Positions 1 to 9,467 are shown, counted from the first letter of the stretch. The stretch is 64,000 nucleotides of DNA from Novosphingobium sp. FSW06-99 (GCF_001519065.1 NZ_KQ954252.1:248001-312000); one strand, 5' to 3'. Program-made: numbers and translations. The notes: a model not told the origin generated them from the sequence alone.

Positions 1-45
1 GCGGGGCTACTGGCGCGCGCCGCGCCGATGGGCCAGAATGGTGCC

Positions 46-984
46 ATGTCCGACCCTGCCGCCCGTATCGACCGCAACTTTGCCGCGCGCGTCGACTGGA
101 ACCTGTTGCGCACGTTTGTCGAGATCGTCCGCGCGGGCGGCATCGGCGCCGCCGCGCGCAAGCTCAATCGCCAGCAACCGACGATCAGCGTCGCGCTCAA
201 ACGGCTGGAGGATCATGTCGGCACGCAATTGCTGCGCCGTTCGGCCAGCGGGGTGGAACTTACCGTCGCGGGCCGGGCGCTGCTGCTGATCTGTGAAGAG
301 ATGTTCGAGGCGGCGCGGATGGTGCCGCATCAGGTTGCCGCTGCGATGAAACAGGTCGAAGGTCTGGTGCGCATCCAGATGATCTCGTCGATCGTCTCGC
401 CCGAATTCGACGAGGCGATCGCGACCTTTCGCCGCCGCCACCCGGCCATCCAGATCGAGCTGCGCGTATCGCCCTGGCGCCAGGTGCTCGATGCGCTGGA
501 ACGCGGCGAAGTGGAAATTGGCGTCGGCTATGACAGCGGGGTGCGCGCCGGGCTGAATTACGAACCGCTGTTTGTCGAAGTGCAGCAACTCTATTGCGAC
601 CGCAACCACCCGCTCTATGGCCAGCGGGTAACGCGGTTGGGCGATCTGCGCGATCAGGGGTTTGTGCTGACCGGCGAGGATGAACTCGATTCGGTTACCC
701 GCCTGCGCCAGCGCTATGGGCTGGGCACGGTGGTCAACGGCATGGCCGAGGACGTGCACGAGGCCAAACGCCTGATCAGTCTGGGTGTCGGCATCGGCTT
801 TTTGCCGGTGATGGCGGCGGGCGATCTGGCCGCGCGCGACCGGCTGTGGGGCCTGCTGCCGGGCGATGTCGAACCCTCCTACGACATCTATCTGCTGTCG
901 CGCCAGACCGCCGCGCGCGACACCGCCACCCAGTTGTTCCTCGACGAGATCCAGCGCCGCCTGCGCGCGCGACCCGTGGGGTAA
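46..984 (+). CDS. LysR-family transcriptional regulator, probable regulator of the guanidine genes
   Basis: A 312-residue LysR regulator. The N-terminal winged helix-turn-helix covers about residues 17-76 (WNLLRTFVEI, then AARKLNRQQPTISVALKRLE). The rest is the periplasmic-binding-protein-like effector domain. An in-frame ATG lies at 28; I prefer 46 because it leaves the usual short tail before the HTH. It is followed in the same direction, after 285 bp, by the ABC transporter/carboxylase operon. The promoter of that operon, and that of the TonB receptor/deiminase operon at 13.4 kb, both carry a T-N11-A inverted repeat typical of LysR boxes. Its role as activator of both operons is inferred from position and the shared box. 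The effector, possibly guanidine or a pathway intermediate, is unknown. Confidence 0.9.
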   Translation: MSDPAARIDRNFAARVDWNLLRTFVEIVRAGGIGAAARKLNRQQPTISVALKRLEDHVGTQLLRRSASGVELTVAGRALLLICEEMFEAARMVPHQVAAAMKQVEGLVRIQMISSIVSPEFDEAIATFRRRHPAIQIELRVSPWRQVLDALERGEVEIGVGYDSGVRAGLNYEPLFVEVQQLYCDRNHPLYGQRVTRLGDLRDQGFVLTGEDELDSVTRLRQRYGLGTVVNGMAEDVHEAKRLISLGVGIGFLPVMAAGDLAARDRLWGLLPGDVEPSYDIYLLSRQTAARDTATQLFLDEIQRRLRARPVG

Positions 985-999
985 CGCCTGCCCGAAAAG

Positions 1000-1109
1000 C
1001 CCTCCCCCTGAAGGGGGAGGGTTGGGTGGGGGTGTGCCAAGGTTACGAAATTGCACAACAATTCGGCGGCAGCACGCCCCTCCCCAACCCCTCCCCGCAC
1101 GGGGAGGGG
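1000..1109. repeat. paired GC-rich inverted repeat (REP/BIME-like), possible terminator of the LysR gene
   Basis: Two perfect 9-bp hairpins lie head to head. The first pairs CCCTCCCCC at 1000-1008 with 1013-1021 around a TGAA loop. The second pairs CCCCTCCCC at 1088-1096 with 1101-1109 around a GCAC loop. Sequence next to hairpin 1 (GGGTTGGGTGGGGGTGTGCC) reappears inverted next to hairpin 2, so the whole block is one large imperfect inverted repeat. A degenerate second copy lies at 24726-24830. No T-tract follows, so termination is only a possibility. Confidence 0.7.
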
Positions 1110-1167
1110 CCATGCGGGCGCCTGTGCGCCCGTTCCCGGCAAACAGCGTGTGATGGCTGCCGTGCCA

Positions 1168-1220
1168 GGGCATAGACGGTTTCTATGCCCTGCATCACGA
1201 AACAGGCTCTAGCATGATGG
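1168..1220 (+). promoter_or_regulatory. LysR box and promoter of the guanidine uptake/carboxylase operon
   Basis: GGGCATAGA at 1168-1176 and TCTATGCCC at 1182-1190 form a perfect 9-bp inverted repeat with a 5-bp spacer and contain the T-N11-A motif of LysR boxes. Eighteen bases after TCTATGCC comes TCTAGCATGATGG (1208-1220), which probably holds the -10 region. The same arrangement with identical spacing recurs at 13334-13385. Function is inferred from this duplication and from the adjacent LysR gene. Confidence 0.75.
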
Positions 1221-1269
1221 CCTGAGCATGGGCACGAAGGGTGTGCATGCCACACGAGGAAACTTTGCC

Positions 1270-2373
1270 GTGATCCGAACCGCCCGTCCCCCGCGTTCGC
1301 TTGCTCTTGCCCTGCTGTTGGCGCTGGGCGGCTGCGGCCATTCGGTCCGGACGGCGGGCGCAGACGGCATCGCCACCGAGGCGCCCAAAAAAGACTTCAC
1401 CATCGGCTGGTCGATCTATGCCGGATGGATGCCCTGGCCTTATGCGCAGGAAACCGGGATCGTGAAGAAATGGGCCGACAAATACGGCATCACGATCAAG
1501 CTGGTACAAGTCAACGACTACGTCGAATCGGTCAACCAGTATACCGCGGGCAAGCTGGACGGAGTGGTCGCCACATCGATGGACACGCTGACCATTCCGG
1601 CGGCGGGCGGCAAGGACACCTCGGTGGTGATCCTGGGCGACTATTCCGACGGCAACGATGGCGTGGTGCTGAAAAACGCCCGTTCGATCGGCGATATCAA
1701 GGGCCGCTCGGTCAATCTGGTCGAGCTGTCGGTGTCGCAATACCTGCTGGCGCGCGGGCTGGAAAAGGCCGGGCTGAAACTGTCGGATGTCAAGCTGGTC
1801 AACACCGGCGATGCCGATATCGTCGGCGCCTTTGCCTCGCCGCAAGTCAACGCGGTGGTCACCTGGAACCCGCAACTGTCCGAAGTGAAAAAGGCCCCCG
1901 GCGCCACATTGGTGTTCGACAGCCACCAGATTCCCAACGAAATTCTCGACGTGATGGCGGTCAGCAGCGCCACGCTGAAGGCCAATCCCGCGCTGGGCAA
2001 GGCGCTTGCCGGAATCTGGTATGAAACGATGGCGCGGATGCACAGCGACGATGCCGGGGGCAAGGCCGCGCGCGCGCAGATGGCGCACGATGCCGGGACA
2101 ACACCGGCCGGATACGACGCGCAACTGGCGACCACACACCTCTATTATCAGGCCGCCGATGCGACCCGGCTGGCCAGGAGCCCCGAACTGATCACGGTGA
2201 CCGACCGGGTGCGCCAATTCTCGTTTGCCAAAGGGCTGTTCGGCCCGGCGGCAACGTCGGTCGATGCCATCGGGATTTCCTTTCCCGGCGGCAAGACGCT
2301 GGGCGATCCGGCCAATGTCAAACTGCGCTACGATCCCCGGTTCATGCAGATGGCCGCCGACGGCAAGCTTTGA
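1270..2373 (+). CDS. ABC transporter substrate-binding lipoprotein, guanidine/urea-carboxylase-associated (NitT/TauT type)
   Basis: The protein captures a small nitrogen compound in the periplasm for the permease and ATPase encoded next. The GTG start at 1270 is chosen because GAGGA lies at a proper distance upstream and because it gives a compact lipoprotein signal ending in the lipobox LGGC with Cys22. An in-frame ATG at 1228 would add 14 residues. The 367-residue protein has the NitT/TauT-like core (IGWSIYAGWMPW, a central VNLVELSVSQYLLARGL and VVTWNPQLSE). In many proteobacteria this subfamily accompanies 'urea carboxylase', now recognised in many cases as guanidine carboxylase. It is first in a five-gene operon. 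Guanidine as ligand is inferred. Confidence 0.87.
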   Translation: MIRTARPPRSLALALLLALGGCGHSVRTAGADGIATEAPKKDFTIGWSIYAGWMPWPYAQETGIVKKWADKYGITIKLVQVNDYVESVNQYTAGKLDGVVATSMDTLTIPAAGGKDTSVVILGDYSDGNDGVVLKNARSIGDIKGRSVNLVELSVSQYLLARGLEKAGLKLSDVKLVNTGDADIVGAFASPQVNAVVTWNPQLSEVKKAPGATLVFDSHQIPNEILDVMAVSSATLKANPALGKALAGIWYETMARMHSDDAGGKAARAQMAHDAGTTPAGYDAQLATTHLYYQAADATRLARSPELITVTDRVRQFSFAKGLFGPAATSVDAIGISFPGGKTLGDPANVKLRYDPRFMQMAADGKL

Positions 2374-3203
2374 GTGACGCCGCGATGACCCGCCTGATCA
2401 ATCTGCGGCCCGGTCGGCGTGGGCGCATCGTGGCCGGCGCCGTGCCGATCCTGATCCTGTGCCTGGTCTATGCCGTGGCCGCCGCGCTGCGTCATGCCGA
2501 CAACCCGGCCGACAAAGTGCTGCCGACGCTGGGCGCGATGGGCACCGCGCTGTGGAACATGGGGGCGACGGTCGATCCGGTCAGCGGGCAGGTGACGTTG
2601 CTCGCCGATACGCTGGCCAGCCTGTCGCGGCTGGGCGCGGGGCTCGCGCTGGCGACCGTAACGGCGCTGGTGCTCGGGCTGTTGCTCGGCGTGATGCCAC
2701 TGGCGCGCGCGATCCTGGGCCCGGTGATCACGGTGGTCGCGGTGATCCCGCCGATTGCCGTCCTGCCGATCCTGTTCATCGCGCTGGGCCTTGGCGAAAC
2801 CGCCAAGATCGCGCTGATCGCGATCGGGATCGCGCCCTATATGACACGCGATCTGGCCGCGCATGTCGCCGCGCTGCCTGCCGAGCAGTTTATCAAGGCC
2901 GAAACGCTGGGCGCCAATTCGTGGGTGGTGGCGATCCGCGTGGCGCTGCCGCAGATGATGCCGCGCCTGATCGAAACGCTGCGGCTGTCGATGGGCCCGG
3001 CCTGGGTGTTCCTGATCGCGGCAGAGGCGATCGCATCTGATGTCGGGCTGGGCTATCGCATCTTTCTGGTCCGCCGCTATCTCGCGATGGATATCATCCT
3101 GCCTTATGTGGCGTGGATTTCGCTGCTGGCGATTGCTGCCGATGCGCTGTTGCAGGCGCTGTCGCGGCGCGCGTTTCCCTGGGCGAAGGGGGATGCACGA
3201 TGA
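2370..3203 (+). CDS. ABC transporter permease, guanidine/urea-carboxylase-associated
   Basis: Inner-membrane permease of the importer, 277 residues with about six membrane segments and the BPD_transp_1 cytoplasmic loop near residues 165-195 (EQFIKAETLGANSWVVAIRV), which contacts the ATPase. The TTG start at 2370 overlaps the stop of the binding-protein gene by four bases (TTGA), matching the four-base overlaps at the next three junctions. An ATG at 2385 is an alternative that removes five residues. The family is that of NitT/TauT permeases associated with urea/guanidine carboxylase. Guanidine as substrate is inferred from the operon. Confidence 0.87.
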   Translation: MSDAAMTRLINLRPGRRGRIVAGAVPILILCLVYAVAAALRHADNPADKVLPTLGAMGTALWNMGATVDPVSGQVTLLADTLASLSRLGAGLALATVTALVLGLLLGVMPLARAILGPVITVVAVIPPIAVLPILFIALGLGETAKIALIAIGIAPYMTRDLAAHVAALPAEQFIKAETLGANSWVVAIRVALPQMMPRLIETLRLSMGPAWVFLIAAEAIASDVGLGYRIFLVRRYLAMDIILPYVAWISLLAIAADALLQALSRRAFPWAKGDAR

Positions 3204-3964
3204 GCGCGGGGCCCTTGCTCGAACTGCGCAATGTGTGGGTCGAATATGGCGAAAAGGTCGTGCTCGAACGCGTCGATCTGGCCATCGAGGCGGGCGCGTT
3301 CGTGTCGGTGGTCGGGCCCTCGGGTGCGGGCAAGAGCACGTTTCTGCGACTGCTGCTGGGGCAGGAAGCGCCCAGCCGGGGGCGCATCGTGTTCGATGGC
3401 GCGCCGATGCGCGCCGAATGCGGCCCCGACCGGGGCGTGGTGTTTCAGCGCTATTCGGTGTTTCCCCATCTGACGGTGATCGGCAATGTGCTGTTCGGCC
3501 TGGAATGTGCGGCCGCGCCGGTGCTGGGGCGATTGTTCGGCGCGCGGCGGCGTGTCGCGCTGGCCGAGGCGGACGCGATGCTCGACGCGGTTGGCCTGAC
3601 CCACGCGCGCGATCAATATCCCGCGCAACTGTCGGGTGGAATGCAGCAACGGCTGGCGCTGGCGCAGGCGCTGGTCAGGCATCCGCGCCTGCTGCTGCTG
3701 GATGAACCGTTCGGCGCGCTCGATCCGGGCATCCGCGTCGACATGCACGATCTGGTCACCCGCCTGTGGCGCGAACATGGCCTGACCGTGGTGATGGTAA
3801 CCCACGACATTGGCGAAGCGTTCAAGCTGGGCACCCGCGTGCTGGCATTCGACAAGCGCCGCCACGATCCCCACGCACCGCACCGGTTCGGTGCGACCGC
3901 GACTTATGATGTGCCGCTGCTGCGCAAAAACGGCGCGCGGCCCGATGCAAAGACCGCCGCATGA
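3200..3964 (+). CDS. ABC transporter ATP-binding protein, guanidine/urea-carboxylase-associated
   Basis: Cytoplasmic ATPase of the importer, 254 residues. Walker A (GPSGAGKS), the Q-loop (VVFQRYSVFPHLTV), the ABC signature LSGGMQQR, Walker B LLLLDEPFGALDP and the switch histidine in VTHDIGEA are all present. The ATG at 3200 overlaps the permease stop (ATGA), and the stop overlaps the start of the carboxylase gene in the same way, so translation of the operon is probably coupled. The tail after about residue 215 (the segment DKRRHDPHAPHRFGATATYD and what follows) is typical of nitrate/sulfonate-type ATPases. Confidence 0.9.
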   Translation: MSAGPLLELRNVWVEYGEKVVLERVDLAIEAGAFVSVVGPSGAGKSTFLRLLLGQEAPSRGRIVFDGAPMRAECGPDRGVVFQRYSVFPHLTVIGNVLFGLECAAAPVLGRLFGARRRVALAEADAMLDAVGLTHARDQYPAQLSGGMQQRLALAQALVRHPRLLLLDEPFGALDPGIRVDMHDLVTRLWREHGLTVVMVTHDIGEAFKLGTRVLAFDKRRHDPHAPHRFGATATYDVPLLRKNGARPDAKTAA

Positions 3965-6900
3965 CCAAGCCCCCCTTTCGCAAAGTCCTGATCGCCAATC
4001 GCGGGGCAATCGCCTGCCGCATCATCCGCACCTTGCGCGCGATGGGCATTGCTTCGGTCGCGGTGTTCAGCGAGGCCGACGCCGGATCGCTGCACGTGGC
4101 CCAGGCCGACGAGGCCGTGCCGATCGGCCCGGCGCCTGCCGGCGAAAGCTATCTGAACATCGCCGCGATCCTGGCCGCCGCGCGCGCGACCGGAGCTGAA
4201 GCGATCCATCCCGGATACGGTTTTCTGTCGGAAAACACCGCCTTTGCGCAGGCGTGCGAGGCGGCGGGAATCGCCTTCATCGGGCCTACGGTCGACAATA
4301 TCCGCGCCTTCGGGCTGAAACACACCGCGCGTGATCTGGCGCAGGCGCATGGCGTGCCGCTGGCGCCGGGATCGGGGCTGTTGCGCGATGCGGCGGCGGC
4401 GGAGGAGGCGGCGGCGCGGATCGGCTATCCAGTGATCCTCAAGGCCACGGCCGGCGGCGGCGGGATCGGCATGAAAGTTTGCACCGATGCCAGCGAACTG
4501 GGCGAGGCCTTTGCCATGGTGGCGCGGCTGGGCGCAGGCAATTTCGGCGATGCAGGGGTGTTTCTCGAACGCTATGTTGCACGCGCGCGCCATATCGAGG
4601 TGCAAGTGTTTGGCGATGGTGCCGGGCATGTCGTGGCGCTGGGCGAACGCGACTGTTCGCTGCAGCGGCGCAACCAGAAAGTGGTCGAGGAAACCCCCGC
4701 GCCGCTGTTGCCGCCCGCCACGCGCGCGGCGCTGATCGAGGCGGCGGTGCGGCTGACCGCGGGGGCGAACTATCGCTCGGCGGGCACGGTCGAATTTCTC
4801 TATGATGCTGACCGTGACGATTTCTTCTTTCTGGAAGTGAACACCCGGCTGCAAGTCGAACATGGCGTGACCGAACAAGTCACCGGGGTCGATCTGGTCG
4901 AATGGATGATCCGGGGCGCGGCTGGCGATTTTGCCTTTCTCGACGGATTTGTCGCACAGCCCAGGGGGCATTCGATCCAGGTGCGGCTCTATGCCGAAGA
5001 TCCCTCGCGCGATTTTCAGCCGAGTTCGGGCCGTCTGATCGAGGTCGGCTTTCCGGCAGGCGATCGCGCCACTGTGCGTGTCGATGGCTGGGTCGAAAGC
5101 GGCAGCGAGGTGCCCGCCTGGTATGATCCGATGCTGGCCAAGCTGATCGTCACCGCGCCGACGCGCGCGGCGGCGATTGCCGCGATGCAGGCCGCGCTCG
5201 ATGCCACGCGGCTGGCGGGGATCGAAACCAATTTGCGTTGGCTGCGCACGGTGGTGCGCAGCGCGGCATTTGTCAGCGGGCAGGTTTCCACCCGCGCGCT
5301 GGGCGAACTGGTGTGGCAACCCGCCGCCGTGCGCGTGCTGGCGGCGGGCGCGGCGACCACGGTGCAGGACTATCCGGGGCGCACCGGGCTGTGGGATGTC
5401 GGCGTGCCGCCATCCGGGCCGATGGATGCGCTGTCGTTCCGGTTGGGCAACCGCCTGCTGGGCAATCCGGACGGCGCGGCGGGGCTTGAAGTGACCGCCT
5501 CGGGCCCCAGCCTGCAGTTTCTCGGCGCGGCGCGGATCTGTCTGACCGGGGCGGAGTGCGAGGCTACGCTCGATGGCGTGCCGGTGCCGCGCTGGACCCC
5601 GCTGTCGGTCGTGGCGGGGCAGGTGTTGCGGGTGGGGCGGGTGCAGGGCGGGGGCCTGCGCGCCTGTCTGCTGTTTGCCGGCGGGCTCGACGTGCCGGTC
5701 TATCTCGGCAGCCGCAGCGCGTTTACGCTGGGCGAATTCGGCGGGCATGCGGGCCGCGCGGTGATGACCGGCGACACGCTGCATCTGGCGGGCGCGCCCG
5801 TTGCGGACGAAGGGGTTCTGGCGCCCGGACTGGTGCCCCACATCGACCATGCCTGGACCGTGCGCGTGCTCTACGGGCCGCACGGCGCGCCCGATTTCTT
5901 CACCCCCGGCGATATCGCGATGATCTGCGCGGCGTCCTGGCAGGTGCATTACAATTCCAATCGCACCGGGGTGCGGTTGGTCGGGCCAAAGCCCGAATGG
6001 GCGCGGCGTGACGGGGGCGAGGCGGGGCTGCATCCATCGAACATCCACGACAACGCCTATGCCATTGGCGCGGTTGATTTCACTGGCGACATGCCGATCA
6101 TCCTGGGCCCCGATGGCCCGTCGCTGGGCGGGTTCGTCTGCCCGTTCGTGGTGATCCAGGCCGACTTGTGGAAAGTGGGTCAATTGTCGCCCGGCGACAC
6201 GGTGCGATTCCTGCCGGTGTCAGAGGCCGAGGCACGCGCGGCCGAACAGGCGCAGGACGCGCTGATCGCCACGCTGGCGGCCCCGGCACCGTTTGCCGGC
6301 GACACCGCGTCGCCCGCATCGCCGGTTCTGCACATGATCCCCGCCGAGGGCGCACGCCCGGCAGCGACCTATCGGCGGCAGGGCGACCGGCACTTGCTGG
6401 TCGAATATGGGCCGATCGTGCTCGATCTGGAATTGCGGCTGCGTGTCCATGCGCTGATGCTGGAACTCGAGTCCGTGGCCCTGCCCGGGGTGATCGACGT
6501 GACCCCCGGCGTGCGTTCGGTGCAAATCCATTACGATGCGCGCGTGCTGACCCAGGCCTCGCTGCTCGACGCGCTGATCGCCGCCGAGGAACGGCTGGGC
6601 GGGCTCGATGATTTCGCGATCCCCAGTCGTACCGTGCATCTGCCGCTGTCATGGGCCGATCCGGCGATTTACCAGACCATCGACAAATATATCGCCGCCG
6701 TACGCGATGATGCGCCGTGGTGTCCCGACAACATCGAATTCATCCGCCGCGTCAACGGGCTGGACAGTGTCGAGGATGTGCGGCGGATCGTGTTCGATGC
6801 CGATTATCTGGTGCTCGGGCTGGGCGATGTCTATCTGGGCGCGCCGGTTGCCACCCCGGTCGATCCGCGCCACCGGCTGGTGACCACCAAGTACAATCCG

Positions 6901-7602
6901 GCCCGCACCTGGACCCCGCCCAATGTGGTGGGCATCGGCGGCGCCTATATGTGCATCTATGGCATGGAAGGGCCGGGCGGATACCAGTTGTTTGGACGCA
7001 CCATCCAGGTGTGGAACACTTGGGCCGGCGCGGGGAAACAGAGCGAGGCGTTTGCCGAGGGCAAGCCCTGGCTGCTGCGGTTTTTCGACCGGATAAAGTT
7101 CTTTCCGGTCAGCCATGACGAACTGACCGCATGGCGCCGCGACTTTCCGCTCGGGCGCCGGGCGATCCGCATCGACGAGGGCGAATTCCGCCTGTCCGAC
7201 TATCGCGCGTTTCGCGCCGCCAATGCGGCCAGTATCGCCGCGTTCGAAAGCACCCGGCAGGCCGCGTTCGACGCCGAACGTGCGGCATGGCAGGCCAGCG
7301 GCGAATTCGACCGCGTGGCCGCGCTCGTCGATGCGGGCAGCGGGGGCGACGATGCCACTGGCGTGGTCGATCTGCCAGTCGGGTCCGAACTGGTCGAGGC
7401 GCCGTTCGGCGGCAGCGTGTGGAAACTGCTGGCCAGCGAGGGGCTGACCGTCGCGCTGGGCGATCCGATTGCGGTGATCGAGGCGATGAAGATGGAATGT
7501 CCGGTGCCCAGCCCGGCGGCGGGCGTGGTGCGGCGCGTCTATGTCAGCGAGGGGCAGGTGATCCAGCCCGGTTCGGCGATGCTGGCGATCGAACCGGCAT
7601 GA
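3961..7602 (+). CDS. guanidine carboxylase (biotin-dependent, urea carboxylase family)
   Basis: ATP- and biotin-dependent carboxylation of guanidine to carboxyguanidine; the family was long annotated as urea carboxylase. The 1213-residue protein has biotin carboxylase at about 1-450, with the ATP-grasp loop KATAGGGGIGM at 161-171 and EVNTRLQVEH at 292-301. A KipA/AHS2-like carboxyltransferase half follows at about 460-780 and a KipI/AHS1-like half at about 800-1050. The C-terminal biotinyl domain has EAMKME with biotin-accepting Lys1177. As I recall the literature, fungal urea carboxylases have Asn in the substrate motif (V)NFTGD while guanidine carboxylases have Asp. This protein reads VDFTGD with Asp706. 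Deiminase-subunit genes under the same promoter type support guanidine. Activity on urea as a side substrate remains possible. Confidence 0.9.
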   Translation: MTKPPFRKVLIANRGAIACRIIRTLRAMGIASVAVFSEADAGSLHVAQADEAVPIGPAPAGESYLNIAAILAAARATGAEAIHPGYGFLSENTAFAQACEAAGIAFIGPTVDNIRAFGLKHTARDLAQAHGVPLAPGSGLLRDAAAAEEAAARIGYPVILKATAGGGGIGMKVCTDASELGEAFAMVARLGAGNFGDAGVFLERYVARARHIEVQVFGDGAGHVVALGERDCSLQRRNQKVVEETPAPLLPPATRAALIEAAVRLTAGANYRSAGTVEFLYDADRDDFFFLEVNTRLQVEHGVTEQVTGVDLVEWMIRGAAGDFAFLDGFVAQPRGHSIQVRLYAEDPSRDFQPSSGRLIEVGFPAGDRATVRVDGWVESGSEVPAWYDPMLAKLIVTAPTRAAAIAAMQAALDATRLAGIETNLRWLRTVVRSAAFVSGQVSTRALGELVWQPAAVRVLAAGAATTVQDYPGRTGLWDVGVPPSGPMDALSFRLGNRLLGNPDGAAGLEVTASGPSLQFLGAARICLTGAECEATLDGVPVPRWTPLSVVAGQVLRVGRVQGGGLRACLLFAGGLDVPVYLGSRSAFTLGEFGGHAGRAVMTGDTLHLAGAPVADEGVLAPGLVPHIDHAWTVRVLYGPHGAPDFFTPGDIAMICAASWQVHYNSNRTGVRLVGPKPEWARRDGGEAGLHPSNIHDNAYAIGAVDFTGDMPIILGPDGPSLGGFVCPFVVIQADLWKVGQLSPGDTVRFLPVSEAEARAAEQAQDALIATLAAPAPFAGDTASPASPVLHMIPAEGARPAATYRRQGDRHLLVEYGPIVLDLELRLRVHALMLELESVALPGVIDVTPGVRSVQIHYDARVLTQASLLDALIAAEERLGGLDDFAIPSRTVHLPLSWADPAIYQTIDKYIAAVRDDAPWCPDNIEFIRRVNGLDSVEDVRRIVFDADYLVLGLGDVYLGAPVATPVDPRHRLVTTKYNPARTWTPPNVVGIGGAYMCIYGMEGPGGYQLFGRTIQVWNTWAGAGKQSEAFAEGKPWLLRFFDRIKFFPVSHDELTAWRRDFPLGRRAIRIDEGEFRLSDYRAFRAANAASIAAFESTRQAAFDAERAAWQASGEFDRVAALVDAGSGGDDATGVVDLPVGSELVEAPFGGSVWKLLASEGLTVALGDPIAVIEAMKMECPVPSPAAGVVRRVYVSEGQVIQPGSAMLAIEPA

Positions 7603-9359
7603 CCAGCGCCGCATCGATCGCCGCAGCGGTATCCGGCGGCAGCACCACGGCACTGGCGGTGGCCCGCGACACGCTGGCACGGATCGCCGCCTATGCGCCG
7701 GTTCAGCCCGCAGTGTGGATCCACCGCGTACCAGAGTTCGAGGTGCTGGCCATGGCCCGCGCTGTCGACGCGCGCGTGGCGGCGGGCGAAACGCTGCCGC
7801 TGGCCGGGGTGCCCTTTGCGATCAAGGACAATATCGATCTGGCAGGCAGCCCGACCAGTGCCGGGTGCCCCGATTTCACCTATCGCCCGGCGCAATCGGC
7901 GACGGTGGTGGCGCGCCTGATTGCGGCGGGCGCGGTGCCGGTGGGCAAGACCAATCTCGACCAGTTCGCCACCGGGCTGAATGGCACGCGCAGCCCTTAT
8001 GGCGCGCCCGCCTGTGCGTTCAACCGCGCCTGGATCAGCGGCGGATCAAGCTCGGGCTCGGCGATTGCGGTGGCGGCCGGGCTGGTGCCGATCGCGCTGG
8101 GCACCGATACGGCGGGATCGGGCCGCGTTCCGGCGGCCTTCAACGGCCTGATCGGGTTCAAGCCGACCAAGGGTCGGTGGAGCACTGCGGGACTGGTGCC
8201 CGCGTGCCGATCGATCGATTGCATCACCGTGTTTGCGCGCGATGCCTGCGATGCGGCGCTGATCGATGTGGTGGTGGCAGGCCGCGACGGCGCCGATCCG
8301 TGGTCGCGCGATCTGGCCGATCACGATCTGACGCTGGCGCGCGTCGGCGTGCCCCTGCTGCACCAGCGTCAGTTTCTGGGCGATCTGGCCGCCGAGCGGT
8401 TCTATGCGCAGGCGCTCGACCGGTTGGCGGCGCAGGGCTGCGATCTGGTCGAGATCGATCTTGCGCCGCTCAGCGAGGCGGCGCGGCTGTTGTATGACGG
8501 GCCGTGGGTGGCAGAGCGCACGGCGGCGCTGGCCGACTTTCTGCGCAGCCATCCGGGCAGCATCGATCCCACCGTGCGCACGATTGTCGAGGGCGGGCTG
8601 GGGCGCAGCGCGGTCGAGGCGTTTCAGGGTATCTATCGCCTGGCCGAACTGAAGGTTGAGGCCGATGCGCTGTGGGGGCGGATCGATGCGCTGTGCCTGC
8701 CGACCGCGCCGACGATCTATCGCCTGGCGGAAATGCGCGCGGCCCCGATCGCGCTCAACAGCAATCTGGGGCTCTATACCAATTTCGTGAACTTGCTCGA
8801 CATGGCGGCGATTGCGGTTCCGGCGGGCTGGCGGCGCAATGGCACCGGGTTCGGCGTGACGCTGATCGGCCCGGCGTGGACCGACCGCGCGCTGATCGCC
8901 CAGGCCGCGCGCTGGTGCGCCGACGATCCCTATCCCCATCCCCCGCTCGATCTGGAGACTGTCGTGGAAACCGTGCACCTCGCCGTTGTCGGCGCCCATC
9001 TCGAAGGCATGCCGCTGCACTGGCAATTGACCTCGCGCGGGGCCCGCCACGTCGCCACCACCACCACCGCGCCGCACTATCGCCTCTATGCCATGGCCGA
9101 CAGCGTGCCGCCAAAGCCGGCATTGATCCACGATGCCACCGGCGGCGCGATCGCGGTCGAAGTCTATGAACTCGACATGGCCGCGTTCGGCAGCTTCGTT
9201 GCCGAAGTGCCGCCGCCGCTGGCAATCGGTACGGTTACATTGGTCGATGGCAGCACGGTCAAAGGCTTCGTTGCCGAACCGCGCGCGATCGCGGGCGCTA
9301 CCGACATCACCGACCTCGGCGGCTGGCGCGCCTTTATCGCCGACCAGACCGGGTCCTGA
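7599..9359 (+). CDS. atzF: allophanate hydrolase
   Basis: Hydrolyses allophanate to ammonia and CO2, the last step of guanidine or urea carboxylase pathways. The 586-residue protein begins at an ATG overlapping the carboxylase stop (ATGA). Residues about 1-445 are an amidase-signature domain with the full catalytic triad: Lys76 (in FAIKDNIDL), cis-Ser150 (in GGSSSGS) and nucleophile Ser174 (in DTAGSGR). The 24-residue spacing between the two serines matches the family. Residues about 455-575 form the extra C-terminal domain that separates allophanate hydrolases from ordinary amidases ([19 protein letters not shown]). The total length fits the family. Confidence 0.93.
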   Translation: MTSAASIAAAVSGGSTTALAVARDTLARIAAYAPVQPAVWIHRVPEFEVLAMARAVDARVAAGETLPLAGVPFAIKDNIDLAGSPTSAGCPDFTYRPAQSATVVARLIAAGAVPVGKTNLDQFATGLNGTRSPYGAPACAFNRAWISGGSSSGSAIAVAAGLVPIALGTDTAGSGRVPAAFNGLIGFKPTKGRWSTAGLVPACRSIDCITVFARDACDAALIDVVVAGRDGADPWSRDLADHDLTLARVGVPLLHQRQFLGDLAAERFYAQALDRLAAQGCDLVEIDLAPLSEAARLLYDGPWVAERTAALADFLRSHPGSIDPTVRTIVEGGLGRSAVEAFQGIYRLAELKVEADALWGRIDALCLPTAPTIYRLAEMRAAPIALNSNLGLYTNFVNLLDMAAIAVPAGWRRNGTGFGVTLIGPAWTDRALIAQAARWCADDPYPHPPLDLETVVETVHLAVVGAHLEGMPLHWQLTSRGARHVATTTTAPHYRLYAMADSVPPKPALIHDATGGAIAVEVYELDMAAFGSFVAEVPPPLAIGTVTLVDGSTVKGFVAEPRAIAGATDITDLGGWRAFIADQTGS

Positions 9360-9467
9360 ACAAAGCCCCTGCGCCGCCTAGCGGTTGCTACGCAGCGCGG
9401 GGCACAGGATTTGTTGGCCGACACCGTCGCACAGTGCACTTGAACGGTTTGACCCGGCGGGACGCGC

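Noticed and set aside
985..1269. Guanidine riboswitch in the leader of the transporter/carboxylase operon
   Set aside because: No conserved ykkC-type boxes were seen; the leader is explained by GC-rich hairpins and a LysR box. A covariance-model search was not possible here.
3904..6183. A 759-codon open frame on the minus strand opposite the carboxylase gene
   Set aside because: It is a GC-driven shadow. The plus-strand frame has intact domains and catalytic motifs, while the minus-strand translation is Arg/His/Gln-rich without any family pattern.
9365..9403. Terminator candidate after the allophanate hydrolase gene
   Set aside because: GCCCC-T-GCGC and GCGCGGGGC can pair only with a bulge and a long loop, and no T-tract follows, so I do not call it.
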